Part shown: positions 1 through 9,042 of the stretch, one piece after another
How the letters are laid out: each line of letters begins with the position of its first letter
Numbering within the stretch: the first letter of the stretch is position 1
From: Lachnospiraceae bacterium
Lineage (GTDB): Bacteria; Bacillota; Clostridia; Lachnospirales; Lachnospiraceae
Direction of reading: 5' to 3'
Length of the DNA stretch: 64,000 nt
Assembly (NCBI GenBank): GCA_017482205.1
Contig: JAFUNK010000007.1
Coordinates: 40,605 to 104,604, forward strand
Position numbers and translations under genes: made by a program
Notes under the pieces: model-generated
What the model was told of the DNA's origin: nothing
What the model saw: only the letters and a program-made list of their open reading frames with translations
The model's database searches: none

Positions 1-2840
1 CAGCGAACCAGTGCCTCTGCGCCGACTACCTTGCCGGTTCTTAAAGAAACCTTAGGTTGTAACCACGCCTTAAACTCACCGTTTTCCATTGCCGCTACCA
101 TGTTGGCAGAAATGGATTTTTCTGCTTCGTTTTTATCCTTAATCTTTTGATTGTATACCATTACCACAGTATTTGCAGTATCTTTACCATATTTTCTGGC
201 AACATTTGCCCTGTCAATGGCATAAGAAGGTGCTTCTCCTTCTTTGGCACTGCTAAGACCGGATACCATAATCAGATTACACTGATCATATTTTTGATTC
301 ATTTCTTTACAAAACTCTGAAGTTGCTTCTAAATATGCAGTCTGTATACTCTCTTCACTTCCCCCCTGATACAGACATACAAAGTGGTCTGATGTCACAC
401 GGGTAATCCATATACACCCCGGCATATTGTTAATACGCTGTGCAAAGGCTGCCAATATCTTATCGCCCTCAGTATAACCGTATACTTCATTGACATACTG
501 GAAATTTGCAAAATCAGAATATACAAAATAGTATTTTTCCTGTGGCATTTTTTGCATCTGCTCTTCTGCCAAAGCAATAAACTTCTGATACTTTGGCATA
601 CCAGTAAGCCCGTCATAATTGATACGGTGGTCTATTTCATCTTTTTCCTTTTCTTCATCATAAAGCTGATACAGATGATTTACCAGAATACCGGCCAGTT
701 TTTGCAAATTCTCTTTTTCCTGCTCCCAATCTCTGTCCTGTACTCTGTCTACAAATGCCACATACCCTTTTGCTTCCTGCTCTCTGTCTGCACGTACAAA
801 CAAAATGGAACCTACCTGTTCACCGGGCATCTTACTGATTTCACTCTTTCGAAGTGCCAACATACCTTTGGCATCAAAATGGCTCTGAATATAAGCCCAT
901 GCCTCTTCTGAATCCTGTAAAACGCGTGCCGCAGTCTGACGCTTGTCTCTTCTGCTCCAATGATATTTCTTTGATTTTTCTTCATCATGCAACGCGATAT
1001 AAGCGATATCGTCGATATCATAAAAACTACAAATACGGTCAGATACCATCTTTAAACTGCTATCCATATCAGACACATTGGCTAACAGTTCCAAAGTAAA
1101 TACTACCAGTTCTTCATCACTCTTAATAATGGCTTCTTCATGTACATAATCCGCTTCCGGCATCTTATCCAGATATCCAACCTCCGGCAATGGTTCCTCT
1201 CTGCGGGGAGTTACGATATAATAGCCATTCTTCACATCCTGTTTTACCTGATAAAGGGCATAATCTGCCCATGAAAGCAATGTGTCAAAATCATCTATAT
1301 CACTACGCCATACCACTCCTGTACTGCATGAGGTTTCCATGTTTTGTGCCGTATCTTTATACAATCGCTGTATGGTATCGTTTAACAGTCCTAAAGTTTG
1401 TTCCAACTTTTCCCTGGAAATATTTTCTAAGTATACAACAAACTCATCACCGCCAATACGACCTATCAGACCCTTTTTGAAAGTATTCTTTAATTCATCT
1501 GCTACCATGCAAAGAACCGTATCACCTACCAGATGTCCGTTCTTCTCATTTAACAGTTTAAAATTATCTACATCCACAACCATAAGCCAGTCTGATTGCC
1601 CCGCAGGCTTCTTGTCCAGTCTGGATTGTACCTTTTCCATAATGGCCTGACGATTGTACAGACCTGTCATGGAGTCCCTTTCCAAATTGCGTCTGTACTG
1701 TTCTTCACTCTTCTTCCGCTCATCTATATTTTTAGTATGACCGATTACTTTTACAGGCTTACCGGCAAAATCGCAAATGGTAGTTCCTTGCACTTCTACC
1801 CAATGATAGCGTCCGTCCCTGTATTTTTTACGCAGTTCTGCATGAATATGTTTTTTACCCATACGTAATGCCTTACAAAACTGCTCCAATTTATCTTTTT
1901 CTGCCGGATGCATATAGCCTGTCCGACTGATTGTTTCCGTATAATTCTTTACGATTTCATCTTCATTGATGATACTTTCGCTCTGTTTTGTGTACTGCAT
2001 AATGTCCTTTTCAATATCGTACTCAAAGAGCAAATCTCCTGACATTTCTGCAATAATATTTAACTTCTCTTTTTCCTGCTCCAACCTGAAATAAGTAGTC
2101 TTTAACTCTGTAATATCTGCAACAACACACTGCAATATCCGTCGGTTACAACACTCCAGTACAACTGCCTGCATCAGGCGCCACTCTTCCCCGCGGTCAA
2201 TATAATGTACTGCGTATTCCATCTGTAACACTTCACCGTTATGTGTGTTTTCTATCTTTTCCTGTAACTCTGCCCACTGTGCAGCATCCATTACCTTTTC
2301 GTAACGGTTGTCGTAGGATGTGGCAAACTCTTCGGGTGTTACCTTCATAAGGGCAAACATTCCCTCATTGGCATATTCCAACATCAAACCACCGTCATAC
2401 ACAAATCGGCATACGCCACCGGGAATACTGCTCATTAACACCTGCAGCTCATGTTTTGTTGCTTTTAATGATTGTGTAATATCAGACAATATCAAAACAG
2501 TGCCACAAACGCCTTCTGCCGCAAAATGTGGGTATATTCTAAGCAGTCTGTTCTGTCCATTTATGAAGAACGCCCTCTCAACAAAATCCCCCGTCTGCAT
2601 CGCATTCCGTATATCAATTTCCAATGTCTGATAACCTTCTATGAAATTGACATGCAAAATAGACCTGCCGACGTCCTCCGGCTGCAGGTCTGTATATTTC
2701 ATCATCATTGGCATAATTTTGCGGATGTACAGAGAATCATCTACATATAAAGCACCTATTTGGGCACTTGCAAGCATGTCCTCCAAAGTAATGACGACTG
2801 CATCTTCCTCACTCTGACCGCATTGGGAATTGTCTTTCAT
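1..2840 (-). CDS. PAS-GGDEF-GGDEF-EAL cyclic-di-GMP protein (3' end outside window)
   Basis: The frame is open from an ATG at 2840 to the window edge (946 codons seen, no stop), so the C-terminus is missing. Residues 1-400 look like three PAS-type sensor modules, the last ending in a typical PAC segment (YHWVEVQGT). A complete GGDEF domain follows at about 420-575 with an intact RIGGDEF signature near residue 461, so diguanylate cyclase activity is likely. Residues 590-740 resemble a GAF-type module. A second GGDEF-like domain (760-910) has RVTSDHF where GGDEF should be and is probably a non-catalytic, GTP-sensing or structural copy. The last visible residues enter an EAL phosphodiesterase domain (GAEALVR near 938-945). 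No membrane segment is visible in this part, so it is probably a cytoplasmic sensor that both makes and degrades c-di-GMP. Which activity dominates cannot be told. Confidence 0.92.
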   Translation of the reverse strand, partial: MKDNSQCGQSEEDAVVITLEDMLASAQIGALYVDDSLYIRKIMPMMMKYTDLQPEDVGRSILHVNFIEGYQTLEIDIRNAMQTGDFVERAFFINGQNRLLRIYPHFAAEGVCGTVLILSDITQSLKATKHELQVLMSSIPGGVCRFVYDGGLMLEYANEGMFALMKVTPEEFATSYDNRYEKVMDAAQWAELQEKIENTHNGEVLQMEYAVHYIDRGEEWRLMQAVVLECCNRRILQCVVADITELKTTYFRLEQEKEKLNIIAEMSGDLLFEYDIEKDIMQYTKQSESIINEDEIVKNYTETISRTGYMHPAEKDKLEQFCKALRMGKKHIHAELRKKYRDGRYHWVEVQGTTICDFAGKPVKVIGHTKNIDERKKSEEQYRRNLERDSMTGLYNRQAIMEKVQSRLDKKPAGQSDWLMVVDVDNFKLLNEKNGHLVGDTVLCMVADELKNTFKKGLIGRIGGDEFVVYLENISREKLEQTLGLLNDTIQRLYKDTAQNMETSCSTGVVWRSDIDDFDTLLSWADYALYQVKQDVKNGYYIVTPRREEPLPEVGYLDKMPEADYVHEEAIIKSDEELVVFTLELLANVSDMDSSLKMVSDRICSFYDIDDIAYIALHDEEKSKKYHWSRRDKRQTAARVLQDSEEAWAYIQSHFDAKGMLALRKSEISKMPGEQVGSILFVRADREQEAKGYVAFVDRVQDRDWEQEKENLQKLAGILVNHLYQLYDEEKEKDEIDHRINYDGLTGMPKYQKFIALAEEQMQKMPQEKYYFVYSDFANFQYVNEVYGYTEGDKILAAFAQRINNMPGCIWITRVTSDHFVCLYQGGSEESIQTAYLEATSEFCKEMNQKYDQCNLIMVSGLSSAKEGEAPSYAIDRANVARKYGKDTANTVVMVYNQKIKDKNEAEKSISANMVAAMENGEFKAWLQPKVSLRTGKVVGAEALVR

Positions 2841-2863
2841 AAATCCACCCCCGGAATTAATCC

Positions 2864-3628
2864 TTACACCTCTTTAACGCTATTAAAATACCATGAATGC
2901 TTTACATTTAAATCCATAACGGGAGTACCGCAATACTCACATTTTGTGGCCCCTATACCTGAAAGGGGTGCTCCACAATTAGGACAGTTACGTGCCAAAG
3001 AAGCATCTTCAAGATTTTCAAGGAAATCCCTGTCCTGTATGTAAATACATTCCACATTATAGCGGGATTGTTTTTTATTATTGGGAGAACCCGCTATGAT
3101 AGTCCCATTTTTCTCCTTGTGGTAATAGTACTGCACTGCCATCTGAAAAATAATACTGCATCTTCCTGTCAACTTGCGATACTGATAAATAGCCGTTTTA
3201 TGAATTTTGGTCTGGGCAAAATGTTCCCGCTCCCCTCTGGAAGCGTTCATATTAATCCGCATCTGCAATTGATCCTTGAATTCTTCCAACCCTTCTGTCA
3301 GCCCTGAAACATCCTCTGTCTCAATAGCACGCAGATAAGAAACCAAAACATTTTCTGCACGGCTTTTCATCTCATCATAGTTGAAATCCGGAAAATCCTT
3401 TGTGATACGTGGCAGATACAAACTGGTTCCTGCCGAAACAGATTTGGGCGTTTCTTCATACTCGGTTTCTACCTTCTGAAAACCTTCCATCAAAGAATCT
3501 GTTCCAAATGCCATTCTGGAAAAATCACGGACTTTCTTCGTAATTCTCCGGTAGGCACAATAAATTATGCCTACCAGAGTTAAAAGCAGTACTAATATAA
3601 TAATAATTCCAACAATTGAAAAAGTCAT
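2864..3628 (-). CDS. Membrane-anchored Tim44-like protein with C-terminal zinc ribbon
   Basis: 254 residues. An N-terminal membrane helix (about 4-26) is followed by a soluble domain whose FPDFNYDEMK start and alternating helix/strand character match the Tim44-like/calcium-channel-type fold found in many Firmicute proteins. Near the C-terminus a CPNCG...CEYCG pair forms a zinc ribbon (about 214-235). The gene starts 17 nt after the stop of the SPFH gene upstream and is surely co-transcribed with it. The shared zinc ribbons suggest the two proteins act together at the membrane. Molecular function is unknown; the family call rests on pattern recognition. Confidence 0.75.
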   Translation of the reverse strand: MTFSIVGIIIILVLLLTLVGIIYCAYRRITKKVRDFSRMAFGTDSLMEGFQKVETEYEETPKSVSAGTSLYLPRITKDFPDFNYDEMKSRAENVLVSYLRAIETEDVSGLTEGLEEFKDQLQMRINMNASRGEREHFAQTKIHKTAIYQYRKLTGRCSIIFQMAVQYYYHKEKNGTIIAGSPNNKKQSRYNVECIYIQDRDFLENLEDASLARNCPNCGAPLSGIGATKCEYCGTPVMDLNVKHSWYFNSVKEV

Positions 3629-3645
3629 ATACTTAATCTGCTCCG

Positions 3646-5040
3646 TTATTTGATATCACTGTCATCAAATACATCTCCGCATTCGGGACAGAATTTAGGA
3701 GGATTGGTCGGATCTTCCGGCTCCCATCCACACTTATCACACTTGTAAAGAGGTGCACCCTCAGGTCTCTTCTTTCCACATTCAGGACAGAATTTACCCT
3801 GATTTACATGACCACAGCTACAGGTCCATCCATCCAAGGCGGGCTTAGGCAGACCACATTCCATACAGAACTTACCTCTGTTATCTGCTTTACCACAGGT
3901 ACAGGTCCATCCTAAAATTGCTCCCTCTGCTACTGTACTTGCAGGTCCCATAGGCTGCATCTGAGGCTGCTGCATCTGCTGGTTCATCTGAGGCTGCTGC
4001 ATTTGTTGCTGATTCATCTGGTTGTTCATACCAAAACCACCATTCATCATATTCTGCATCATACCCATAGCCATCATGCTCATGGCACCGTTCATAGCAG
4101 AACCGTCTCCGCCTTCACCGTTGCCACCGTTACCCATATTTTCAATAGCAGTCGCAAACGCTTCCGTCTGTCTTGCACTTGCCATAGCACCGTTACGAAG
4201 CATAGCGGTATCCTGCCACTTTGTAAGTCTTTCTCTGTCTTCCTTGGGAATATCAGAGTTGATAGTCATGGTAACCATTTCGATACCACGCATTGCAGTC
4301 CACTGTTCAGAAAGTTCTTCTTTCAGTGCATCACGAACTAATTCTGCATGTGCGGATAATTCGTATGGACGTACACCCTGCATTGCAATCTTTGCCAAAG
4401 CAGGCTGCATAGCAGTCAGAAGTTCATCCTTCATCATGGTAGTCAGTTCAGTTCTTCTATACTCATCTGCTACGTTACCGCAGACATTTACATAGAATAA
4501 AAGAGGGTCTGCGATTTTGAAGGAGTAACGTCCGTTACATCTTACGGTAGTGTCAAAGTCAAAACCGGTATTCTTATCCAGCACACGGAAAGGAATCGGA
4601 GTTGCAGTACCGTACAGGTTGTTCATGATTTCCTTTACGTTAAAGTAGTACACTCTCTGATCCTTTGCAGTGTTACCGCCAAAGGTAAATCTCTTACCAA
4701 ACTGCAAGAAAGAGTTTTTGATATTCTGTCCCAGGCTACCGTATAACAGGGAAGGCTCACTGGAGGCATCATATACAAATTCACCTGCTTCTGCACAGAA
4801 GTCTGCAATCTTACCCTGATCAACAATAATCATACACTGACCTTCATTGACAGATACGATGGAACCGTTAGAAATGATGTTGTCATTCCCTTTGGTATTG
4901 CTGTTACGTCCTTCTGTAACCTGCTTTTCACCCTTTACCATCAATACATCACTGCTTAAGGATGTACAGTAGAAATACTCGCGCCACTGGTCAGCCAATA
5001 AACCGCCAAGAGCGTCTTTTGCTGCTTTAATTAATCCCAT
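3646..5040 (-). CDS. SPFH/band-7 domain protein with C-terminal zinc ribbons (YdjI-like)
   Basis: 464 residues, no signal peptide. Residues 1-290 form an SPFH (flotillin/prohibitin-like) domain of the type called virion core protein or YdjI in Firmicutes. A Gly/Met/Gln-rich linker (about 300-370, repeated QQMQQPQMNQ) leads to three CxxCG-type zinc-ribbon motifs (WTCTCGKADN..., WTCSCGHVN..., YKCDKCGWEP...). SPFH proteins assemble into membrane-associated rings or microdomains. The zinc-ribbon tail and the linked Tim44-like gene fit a membrane quality-control or phage-shock-like role, which is inference. The start ATG at 5040 has a GGAGGG-type ribosome binding site just upstream. Confidence 0.85.
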   Translation of the reverse strand: MGLIKAAKDALGGLLADQWREYFYCTSLSSDVLMVKGEKQVTEGRNSNTKGNDNIISNGSIVSVNEGQCMIIVDQGKIADFCAEAGEFVYDASSEPSLLYGSLGQNIKNSFLQFGKRFTFGGNTAKDQRVYYFNVKEIMNNLYGTATPIPFRVLDKNTGFDFDTTVRCNGRYSFKIADPLLFYVNVCGNVADEYRRTELTTMMKDELLTAMQPALAKIAMQGVRPYELSAHAELVRDALKEELSEQWTAMRGIEMVTMTINSDIPKEDRERLTKWQDTAMLRNGAMASARQTEAFATAIENMGNGGNGEGGDGSAMNGAMSMMAMGMMQNMMNGGFGMNNQMNQQQMQQPQMNQQMQQPQMQPMGPASTVAEGAILGWTCTCGKADNRGKFCMECGLPKPALDGWTCSCGHVNQGKFCPECGKKRPEGAPLYKCDKCGWEPEDPTNPPKFCPECGDVFDDSDIK

Positions 5041-5244
5041 TGTTTTCCCTCCATTTAGTATGTAATAAATTGTTTCATTTCAGTTTATGAACACGCTTAT
5101 TGTTATTGTATCAAATTATCTCTCATTTCTCAATAAACTTTTGCAATAATTTGACTTTTTTCTTTACAAAAAGCACATTTTTTCATAAACTGTATATATA
5201 AATATCTTACAAACACTATTATAACATATGAGGGACATATCACC

Positions 5245-5733
5245 ATGGGAAAAAAAGCAACAAAAGCAGCCGATAACATGTATTATCTCGCACGTTACGA
5301 GGCCTCAAAAGAAAATGAAGACTTTACCAGCCGCGAAAAGGCTGCTGAAATCATCGGCATGGACAGAACCCGCCTTGCCCGCATCGAATTGGATACCATT
5401 ACTCCTTACCCCGAAGAAGTTATGGCCATGTCCCGTACCTACAACTGTCCGGAGCTTTGTAACGCCTACTGTGCCAGAGAATGCTCCATTGGTAAGACCA
5501 GTGTAAAAGAAGTTACCATTGATGACTTCGACCGCTTATCTTTAAAGGTACTGGGTTCCTTAAAAGATATTGATGACTTACGTATGGATTTGATAGCCAT
5601 TTCCGAGGACGGTGTTATCTCTGAAAGTGAACGTGGTACTTTCCAGAATATATTAGACTCTCTGGAAAAAATTTCCACCAACGCTAAAGCATTACAGCTA
5701 TGGGCTATTAAAAATATTCATATTGAAGAATAA
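5245..5733 (+). CDS. XRE-type helix-turn-helix protein with four-cysteine cluster
   Basis: 162 residues, divergent from the SPFH operon. The N-terminal 60 residues form an XRE/Cro-type HTH (SREKAAEIIGMDRTRLARIE). A cysteine cluster follows at about 71-83 (C-x3-C-x3-C-x3-C), which could bind a metal. The C-terminal half is helical (KVLGSLKDIDDLRMDLIAIS) and may dimerise. Start chosen at the ATG after GAGGGACATATCACC. An overlapping reading frame from 5228 is a shadow. Function unknown; the divergent position makes the SPFH operon one possible target. Confidence 0.8.
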   Translation: MGKKATKAADNMYYLARYEASKENEDFTSREKAAEIIGMDRTRLARIELDTITPYPEEVMAMSRTYNCPELCNAYCARECSIGKTSVKEVTIDDFDRLSLKVLGSLKDIDDLRMDLIAISEDGVISESERGTFQNILDSLEKISTNAKALQLWAIKNIHIEE

Positions 5734-5803
5734 GACGTATTTTGTGGCTCTTTGTCACGCGTTGAGGTAAAACATTTTGAAAACTTTACATCGTCAAAGC
5801 ATG

Positions 5804-5845
5804 GTGACTTGTAAAAAAATCATTTTACAGGTCACTTTTTCTTTT
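5804..5845 (+). terminator. Rho-independent terminator after the HTH gene
   Basis: Thirteen-base near-perfect arms (GTGACTTGTAAAA / TTTTACAGGTCAC) followed by TTTTTCTTTTTT. Confidence 0.9.
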
Positions 5846-5887
5846 TTCTAAAATATAATAAAGCATCAGCAAAAATTGGAGGATTTT

Positions 5888-6883
5888 ATGAAAAAGTTAT
5901 GTAGTTTATCGCTGGTGCTTTTACTGTGCGCATCCTGCCTTATCGGCTGCGGCAAGGAAACTGCTGCCGGCAATCTTACTAAAGTTACCTTAAACGAAGT
6001 AGCACACTCTATTTTTTACGCCCCTATGTATGTAGCAATTGAAAACGGCTATTTTGAAGAAGAGGGAATTGATTTAACCCTTGTAACCGGCTTTGGTGCC
6101 GACAAAACCATGACTGCCCTGCTTACCGATGAAGCCGATATCGGCTTTATGGGAAGTGAAAGTACCATTTATACCTATGCAGGCGGCACACAGGACTATG
6201 CCGTAAACTTTGCCCAACTGACCCAGCGTGCCGGCAATTTCTTGGTTTCCAGAACTCCTATTGAAGACTTTACATGGGATATGGTAATCGGTGCCGATGT
6301 TTTGGGCGGTCGTGCAGGCGGTATGCCCGAAATGGTATTTGAATATATCTTAAAGAAAAATAATATCGACCCTGCTTTAGACGTTAACATCGACCAAAGT
6401 ATCGACTTCGGTTCCACCGCCGCAGCCTTCTCCGGCGGTCAGGGTGATTTTACTGTTGAATTTGAACCTCATGCCACTGCCCTTGAACAAAAAGGGGACG
6501 GTTATGTGGTAGCCTCCCTTGGTGAAGATTCCGGCTATGTTCCTTACACTGCTTTTTCTGCAAAGAAAAGCTATATTGAGGAAAATCCTGAAATTATTCA
6601 GGCCTTTACCAATGCACTTCAAAAGGGTATGGACTATGTAAATACCCACTCCCCCGAAGAAATTGCAGAAGTAATAAAACCACAGTTTCCCGAAACCGAC
6701 TTAGAAACCCTCACCATCATCGTAACCAGATACTACGAGCAGGAAACTTGGAAAGAGGATTTGGTATTTAGTGAGGATTCTTTTGACTTATTACAAAACA
6801 TTTTGAAAGACTCCAATGTATTAGAGGAAGAAGTTCCCTATGCGGATTTAGTAAATACTACTTTTGCTGAGGAAGCAAAGTAA
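5888..6883 (+). CDS. ABC transporter substrate-binding lipoprotein, NMT1/THI5-like (SsuA/ThiY type)
   Basis: 331 residues from the ATG at 5888, which follows TTGGAGGATTTT; the 12-nt upstream TTG extension overlaps the ribosome binding site and was rejected. Lipoprotein signal with lipobox LIGC (Cys about 21). The mature protein starts with the family signature: HSIFYAPMYVAIENGYF, then a GADKTMTALLTDEADIGFMG segment, typical of NMT1/THI5, nitrate/sulfonate/taurine or pyrimidine-precursor binding proteins. It is complete in length, but no permease or ATPase gene lies on either side, so it must work with partners elsewhere or be an orphan. The ligand cannot be read from the sequence. The stop codon abuts a long palindrome. 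Confidence 0.88.
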   Translation: MKKLCSLSLVLLLCASCLIGCGKETAAGNLTKVTLNEVAHSIFYAPMYVAIENGYFEEEGIDLTLVTGFGADKTMTALLTDEADIGFMGSESTIYTYAGGTQDYAVNFAQLTQRAGNFLVSRTPIEDFTWDMVIGADVLGGRAGGMPEMVFEYILKKNNIDPALDVNIDQSIDFGSTAAAFSGGQGDFTVEFEPHATALEQKGDGYVVASLGEDSGYVPYTAFSAKKSYIEENPEIIQAFTNALQKGMDYVNTHSPEEIAEVIKPQFPETDLETLTIIVTRYYEQETWKEDLVFSEDSFDLLQNILKDSNVLEEEVPYADLVNTTFAEEAK

Positions 6884-7131
6884 TATTCCCGTGGAATAAC
6901 GGTGGCGCATTGAGTGAAACAAAATGGTGGATTATACCTGCCGGGACTCGTTTGCACTCGTGGTCAACGCAGCGGATGCTAAACTCAAAAAAAGCCCTGC
7001 AAGAAGTCACAAAAGACTTCCTTGCAGGGCTTTTCTTTCGTTAAGCACCGGCGTCGACCAAAGGTCCCTTACAGGCTATAATCCACCATTTTGTTTCAAC
7101 ACCACTCTCCAAGTTATTCCACGGGAATATT
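6882..7131. repeat. Convergent-junction palindromic element, copy 1
   Basis: Outer arms (6882-6900 with 7113-7131, and 6915-6936 with 7077-7098) are near-perfect inverted repeats, and the whole 250 nt can fold as one long hairpin. On the minus strand the core (about 6937-7076) carries GGTGCTTAACGAAAG on one side and GAGTTTAGCATCCGCTGCG on the other, matching GCACTTAGCAAGAA and GAGCTTAGTACCGCTACG of copy 3. The apical helix is here a strong terminator-like hairpin (AGCCCTGCAAG.../...CTTGCAGGGCT, 6995-7033). The left arm begins at the stop codon of the binding-protein gene; the right arm contains the stop of the PHP gene, so both convergent genes end inside the element. Confidence 0.85.
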
Positions 7132-7833
7132 ACAAATCCACTTCAAATTTGCCAAGTCATAGTTTAAAATCAACTCTTTAGGAAACTTCAATTCCTCTAC
7201 TATTTCCAGCGTTTCCGTAAAATCTCCTACTGTATAACAGATATGGCTATCGGTTCCCAAAAGAACGGGAACCTTGTACTCGTTACACCAGAAAAACAAC
7301 TCCTTGATATTTTCCCTGCCGCCAATTCTGGCAGCCTTGGGATTTAAAGAGGAATTGTTAATTTCAATGGCTACCTGTTCCTCCCCTGCTGCCAGCACCA
7401 GTTCTTTTCTGTCAATAGGATATCGGCTGTCGTCAGGATGTCCCAATACCTTAACATAGGGATTTTTCATTGCAAGAATCGAGGCTTTTGTATTTTCCGC
7501 CACACTTCCCGGCTTACAGCACTGCACATGCATGCTGGCAATTACATAATCCATCAGTGCCAGATGATTTTCGTCCACGTCCAGTCCACCCTCATAATCG
7601 CATATATTCGCTTCCACGCCGCAGAACAACTTCAAATCTCCGTACTGTCGGGGAATACAACGATAGTTTGACAAAAAATAAATATGCGGTCCCCCCGGCA
7701 TCGCAGGCCCATGTTCACTCAGTCCCAATACCTTAAGACCTCTTTCTTTTGCCGCCTCTATATTTTCTTTTAAAGTACTATACCCATGACCACTTGCCGT
7801 GGTATGGGTATGCATATCCATTAAAATATTCAT
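7114..7833 (-). CDS. PHP-domain phosphatase (YcdX/histidinol-phosphatase-like)
   Basis: 239 residues. Carries the PHP metal-binding pattern: N-terminal DMHTHTTASGHG, then GLSEHG, GVEANI, an ASMHVQ segment, VLGHPDD and a final GTDSHI. This is the YcdX-type branch of the PHP superfamily, trinuclear-metal phosphoesterases; the physiological substrate is not known and it is not in a his operon. It is the second gene after a DUF1836 regulator gene, with 3 nt between the two. The last codons (I-P-V-E-stop) lie inside the outer arm of a palindromic element. Confidence 0.88.
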   Translation of the reverse strand: MNILMDMHTHTTASGHGYSTLKENIEAAKERGLKVLGLSEHGPAMPGGPHIYFLSNYRCIPRQYGDLKLFCGVEANICDYEGGLDVDENHLALMDYVIASMHVQCCKPGSVAENTKASILAMKNPYVKVLGHPDDSRYPIDRKELVLAAGEEQVAIEINNSSLNPKAARIGGRENIKELFFWCNEYKVPVLLGTDSHICYTVGDFTETLEIVEELKFPKELILNYDLANLKWICNIPVE

Positions 7834-7836
7834 TTC

Positions 7837-8493
7837 CTATTTCTCTTTCTTTTTGTCCTTCTCAGGCTCTGTCGGCTTTACTTTTTCGTCCGTTTTTGCA
7901 TTCTGCTCTCTCAGGTCGTCAATCATTTTTTCGATTAACAGTTTCTTTACATAAACATCAAAACTGAGCAGACAAATAAAGGAAAACTTCTTTAAAAATT
8001 CCTTATCCTTTTCCGGTACATCCGTAAAGGTTTCCTCTGCCCGGGCGTACTTGGCACGCACATCCTGTTTGAGCAGTTCCATCTGTGACTCTTCCATACT
8101 GAACACTTCTGTATAAATATCCTCCAGACTCACTTGACCCGATGTTTTGAAAAATTCATCCGTAATCGGCGTCAGCAGTGTCTGGATATCATTGATGGAA
8201 AGAATGCTCTTGTAATAATAAATAAAAATGAGAAGAAGCATATGCTCCTTGCTGTATTTCTTCTTTTCCGGCGGCGGTAATAAATCATTCTTTGCATAGT
8301 TATTTATCATCGTCTTGGTCAGTATTTTATCCTCGCCCGGATTGCGTGTCTTCGTGCGAAGACGCTTATCCATAAAAGTAGTTACCTGATCCATGTACAA
8401 ATCAATATTCGGAATATCCTCCGCTTTGATATACTCTACCTTTGACAAACTTTCTAATATACGATTTAACAGTTCTTCTGTATTGGTTGCCAT
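7837..8493 (-). CDS. DUF1836 domain protein (MerR-like putative regulator)
   Basis: 218 residues. Residues about 15-190 match the DUF1836 family: a conserved N-terminal segment (ILTKTMINNYAKNDLLPPPE) that resembles the DNA-binding helices of MerR-type proteins, followed by a helical region (LLLIFIYYYKSILSINDIQ). The C-terminus is a charged lysine/glutamate tail. No inducer domain is recognisable. It heads a two-gene unit with the PHP phosphatase. Function unproven. Confidence 0.82.
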   Translation of the reverse strand: MATNTEELLNRILESLSKVEYIKAEDIPNIDLYMDQVTTFMDKRLRTKTRNPGEDKILTKTMINNYAKNDLLPPPEKKKYSKEHMLLLIFIYYYKSILSINDIQTLLTPITDEFFKTSGQVSLEDIYTEVFSMEESQMELLKQDVRAKYARAEETFTDVPEKDKEFLKKFSFICLLSFDVYVKKLLIEKMIDDLREQNAKTDEKVKPTEPEKDKKKEK

Positions 8494-8639
8494 GAACTAT
8501 CTCCCTTACAATATAACCTTCCCTAAATACACATTGTTAATATATCCGCGTTTTTAATTACAAACGTCTTCATTTATTATATAGTATTGAATACTACATG
8601 ACAAGTTATTTCCAAATAAAAATAGATAAATTTTATTGC

Positions 8640-8668
8640 TTTACTTTACAACTTTAATATGTTAAAAT
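8640..8668 (+). promoter_or_regulatory. Candidate sigma-A promoter for yerC-like gene
   Basis: TTTACT, 17-nt spacer, TAAAAT, about 60 nt upstream of the start codon of the TrpR/YerC-type gene. Confidence 0.55.
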
Positions 8669-8726
8669 GCATTTAATCGAAACTTTAAAATTTTACAGTG
8701 TAAAAGCACTGAGTGAGGTATGTAAC

Positions 8727-9014
8727 ATGAATAAGAAAATTAAAACAGATGCTGTTGATTTTTTATTTGACGCAATCTTAAGCTTAAAAGACAGGGACGA
8801 ATGCTACTCTTTTTTTGAAGATCTCTGCACCGTGAATGAATTATTATCCTTATCCCAGCGTTTTGAAGTAGCCGCTATGTTAAAGGACAAAAAAACCTAT
8901 CTTGAAATTGCTGAAAAAACCGGTGCTTCCACTGCTACCATCAGCCGTGTAAACCGTTCTCTCAACTACGGCAATGACGGCTATGACTTAGTGTTCGAAA
9001 GAATTAACAAATAA
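8727..9014 (+). CDS. yerC: TrpR-like regulator, YerC/YecD family
   Basis: 95 residues from the ATG at 8727, behind GTGAGGTATGTAAC. A longer in-frame start at 8667 falls on the promoter -10 region and was rejected; 95-100 residues is normal for the family. All-helical, with the family HTH (ELLSLSQRFEVAAMLKDKKT...EIAEKTGASTATISRVNRSL). YerC/YecD proteins are TrpR-fold DNA-binding proteins without a known tryptophan site; in B. subtilis yerC is a poorly characterised regulator. Monocistronic, closed by its own terminator. Confidence 0.9.
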   Translation: MNKKIKTDAVDFLFDAILSLKDRDECYSFFEDLCTVNELLSLSQRFEVAAMLKDKKTYLEIAEKTGASTATISRVNRSLNYGNDGYDLVFERINK

Positions 9015-9042
9015 CCCATTCAAAATAATTTTCACAAATGCA

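Noticed and set aside
8667-8726. Upstream start of the yerC-like gene
   Set aside because: Overlaps the predicted -10 box, lacks a ribosome binding site and makes the protein longer than the family.
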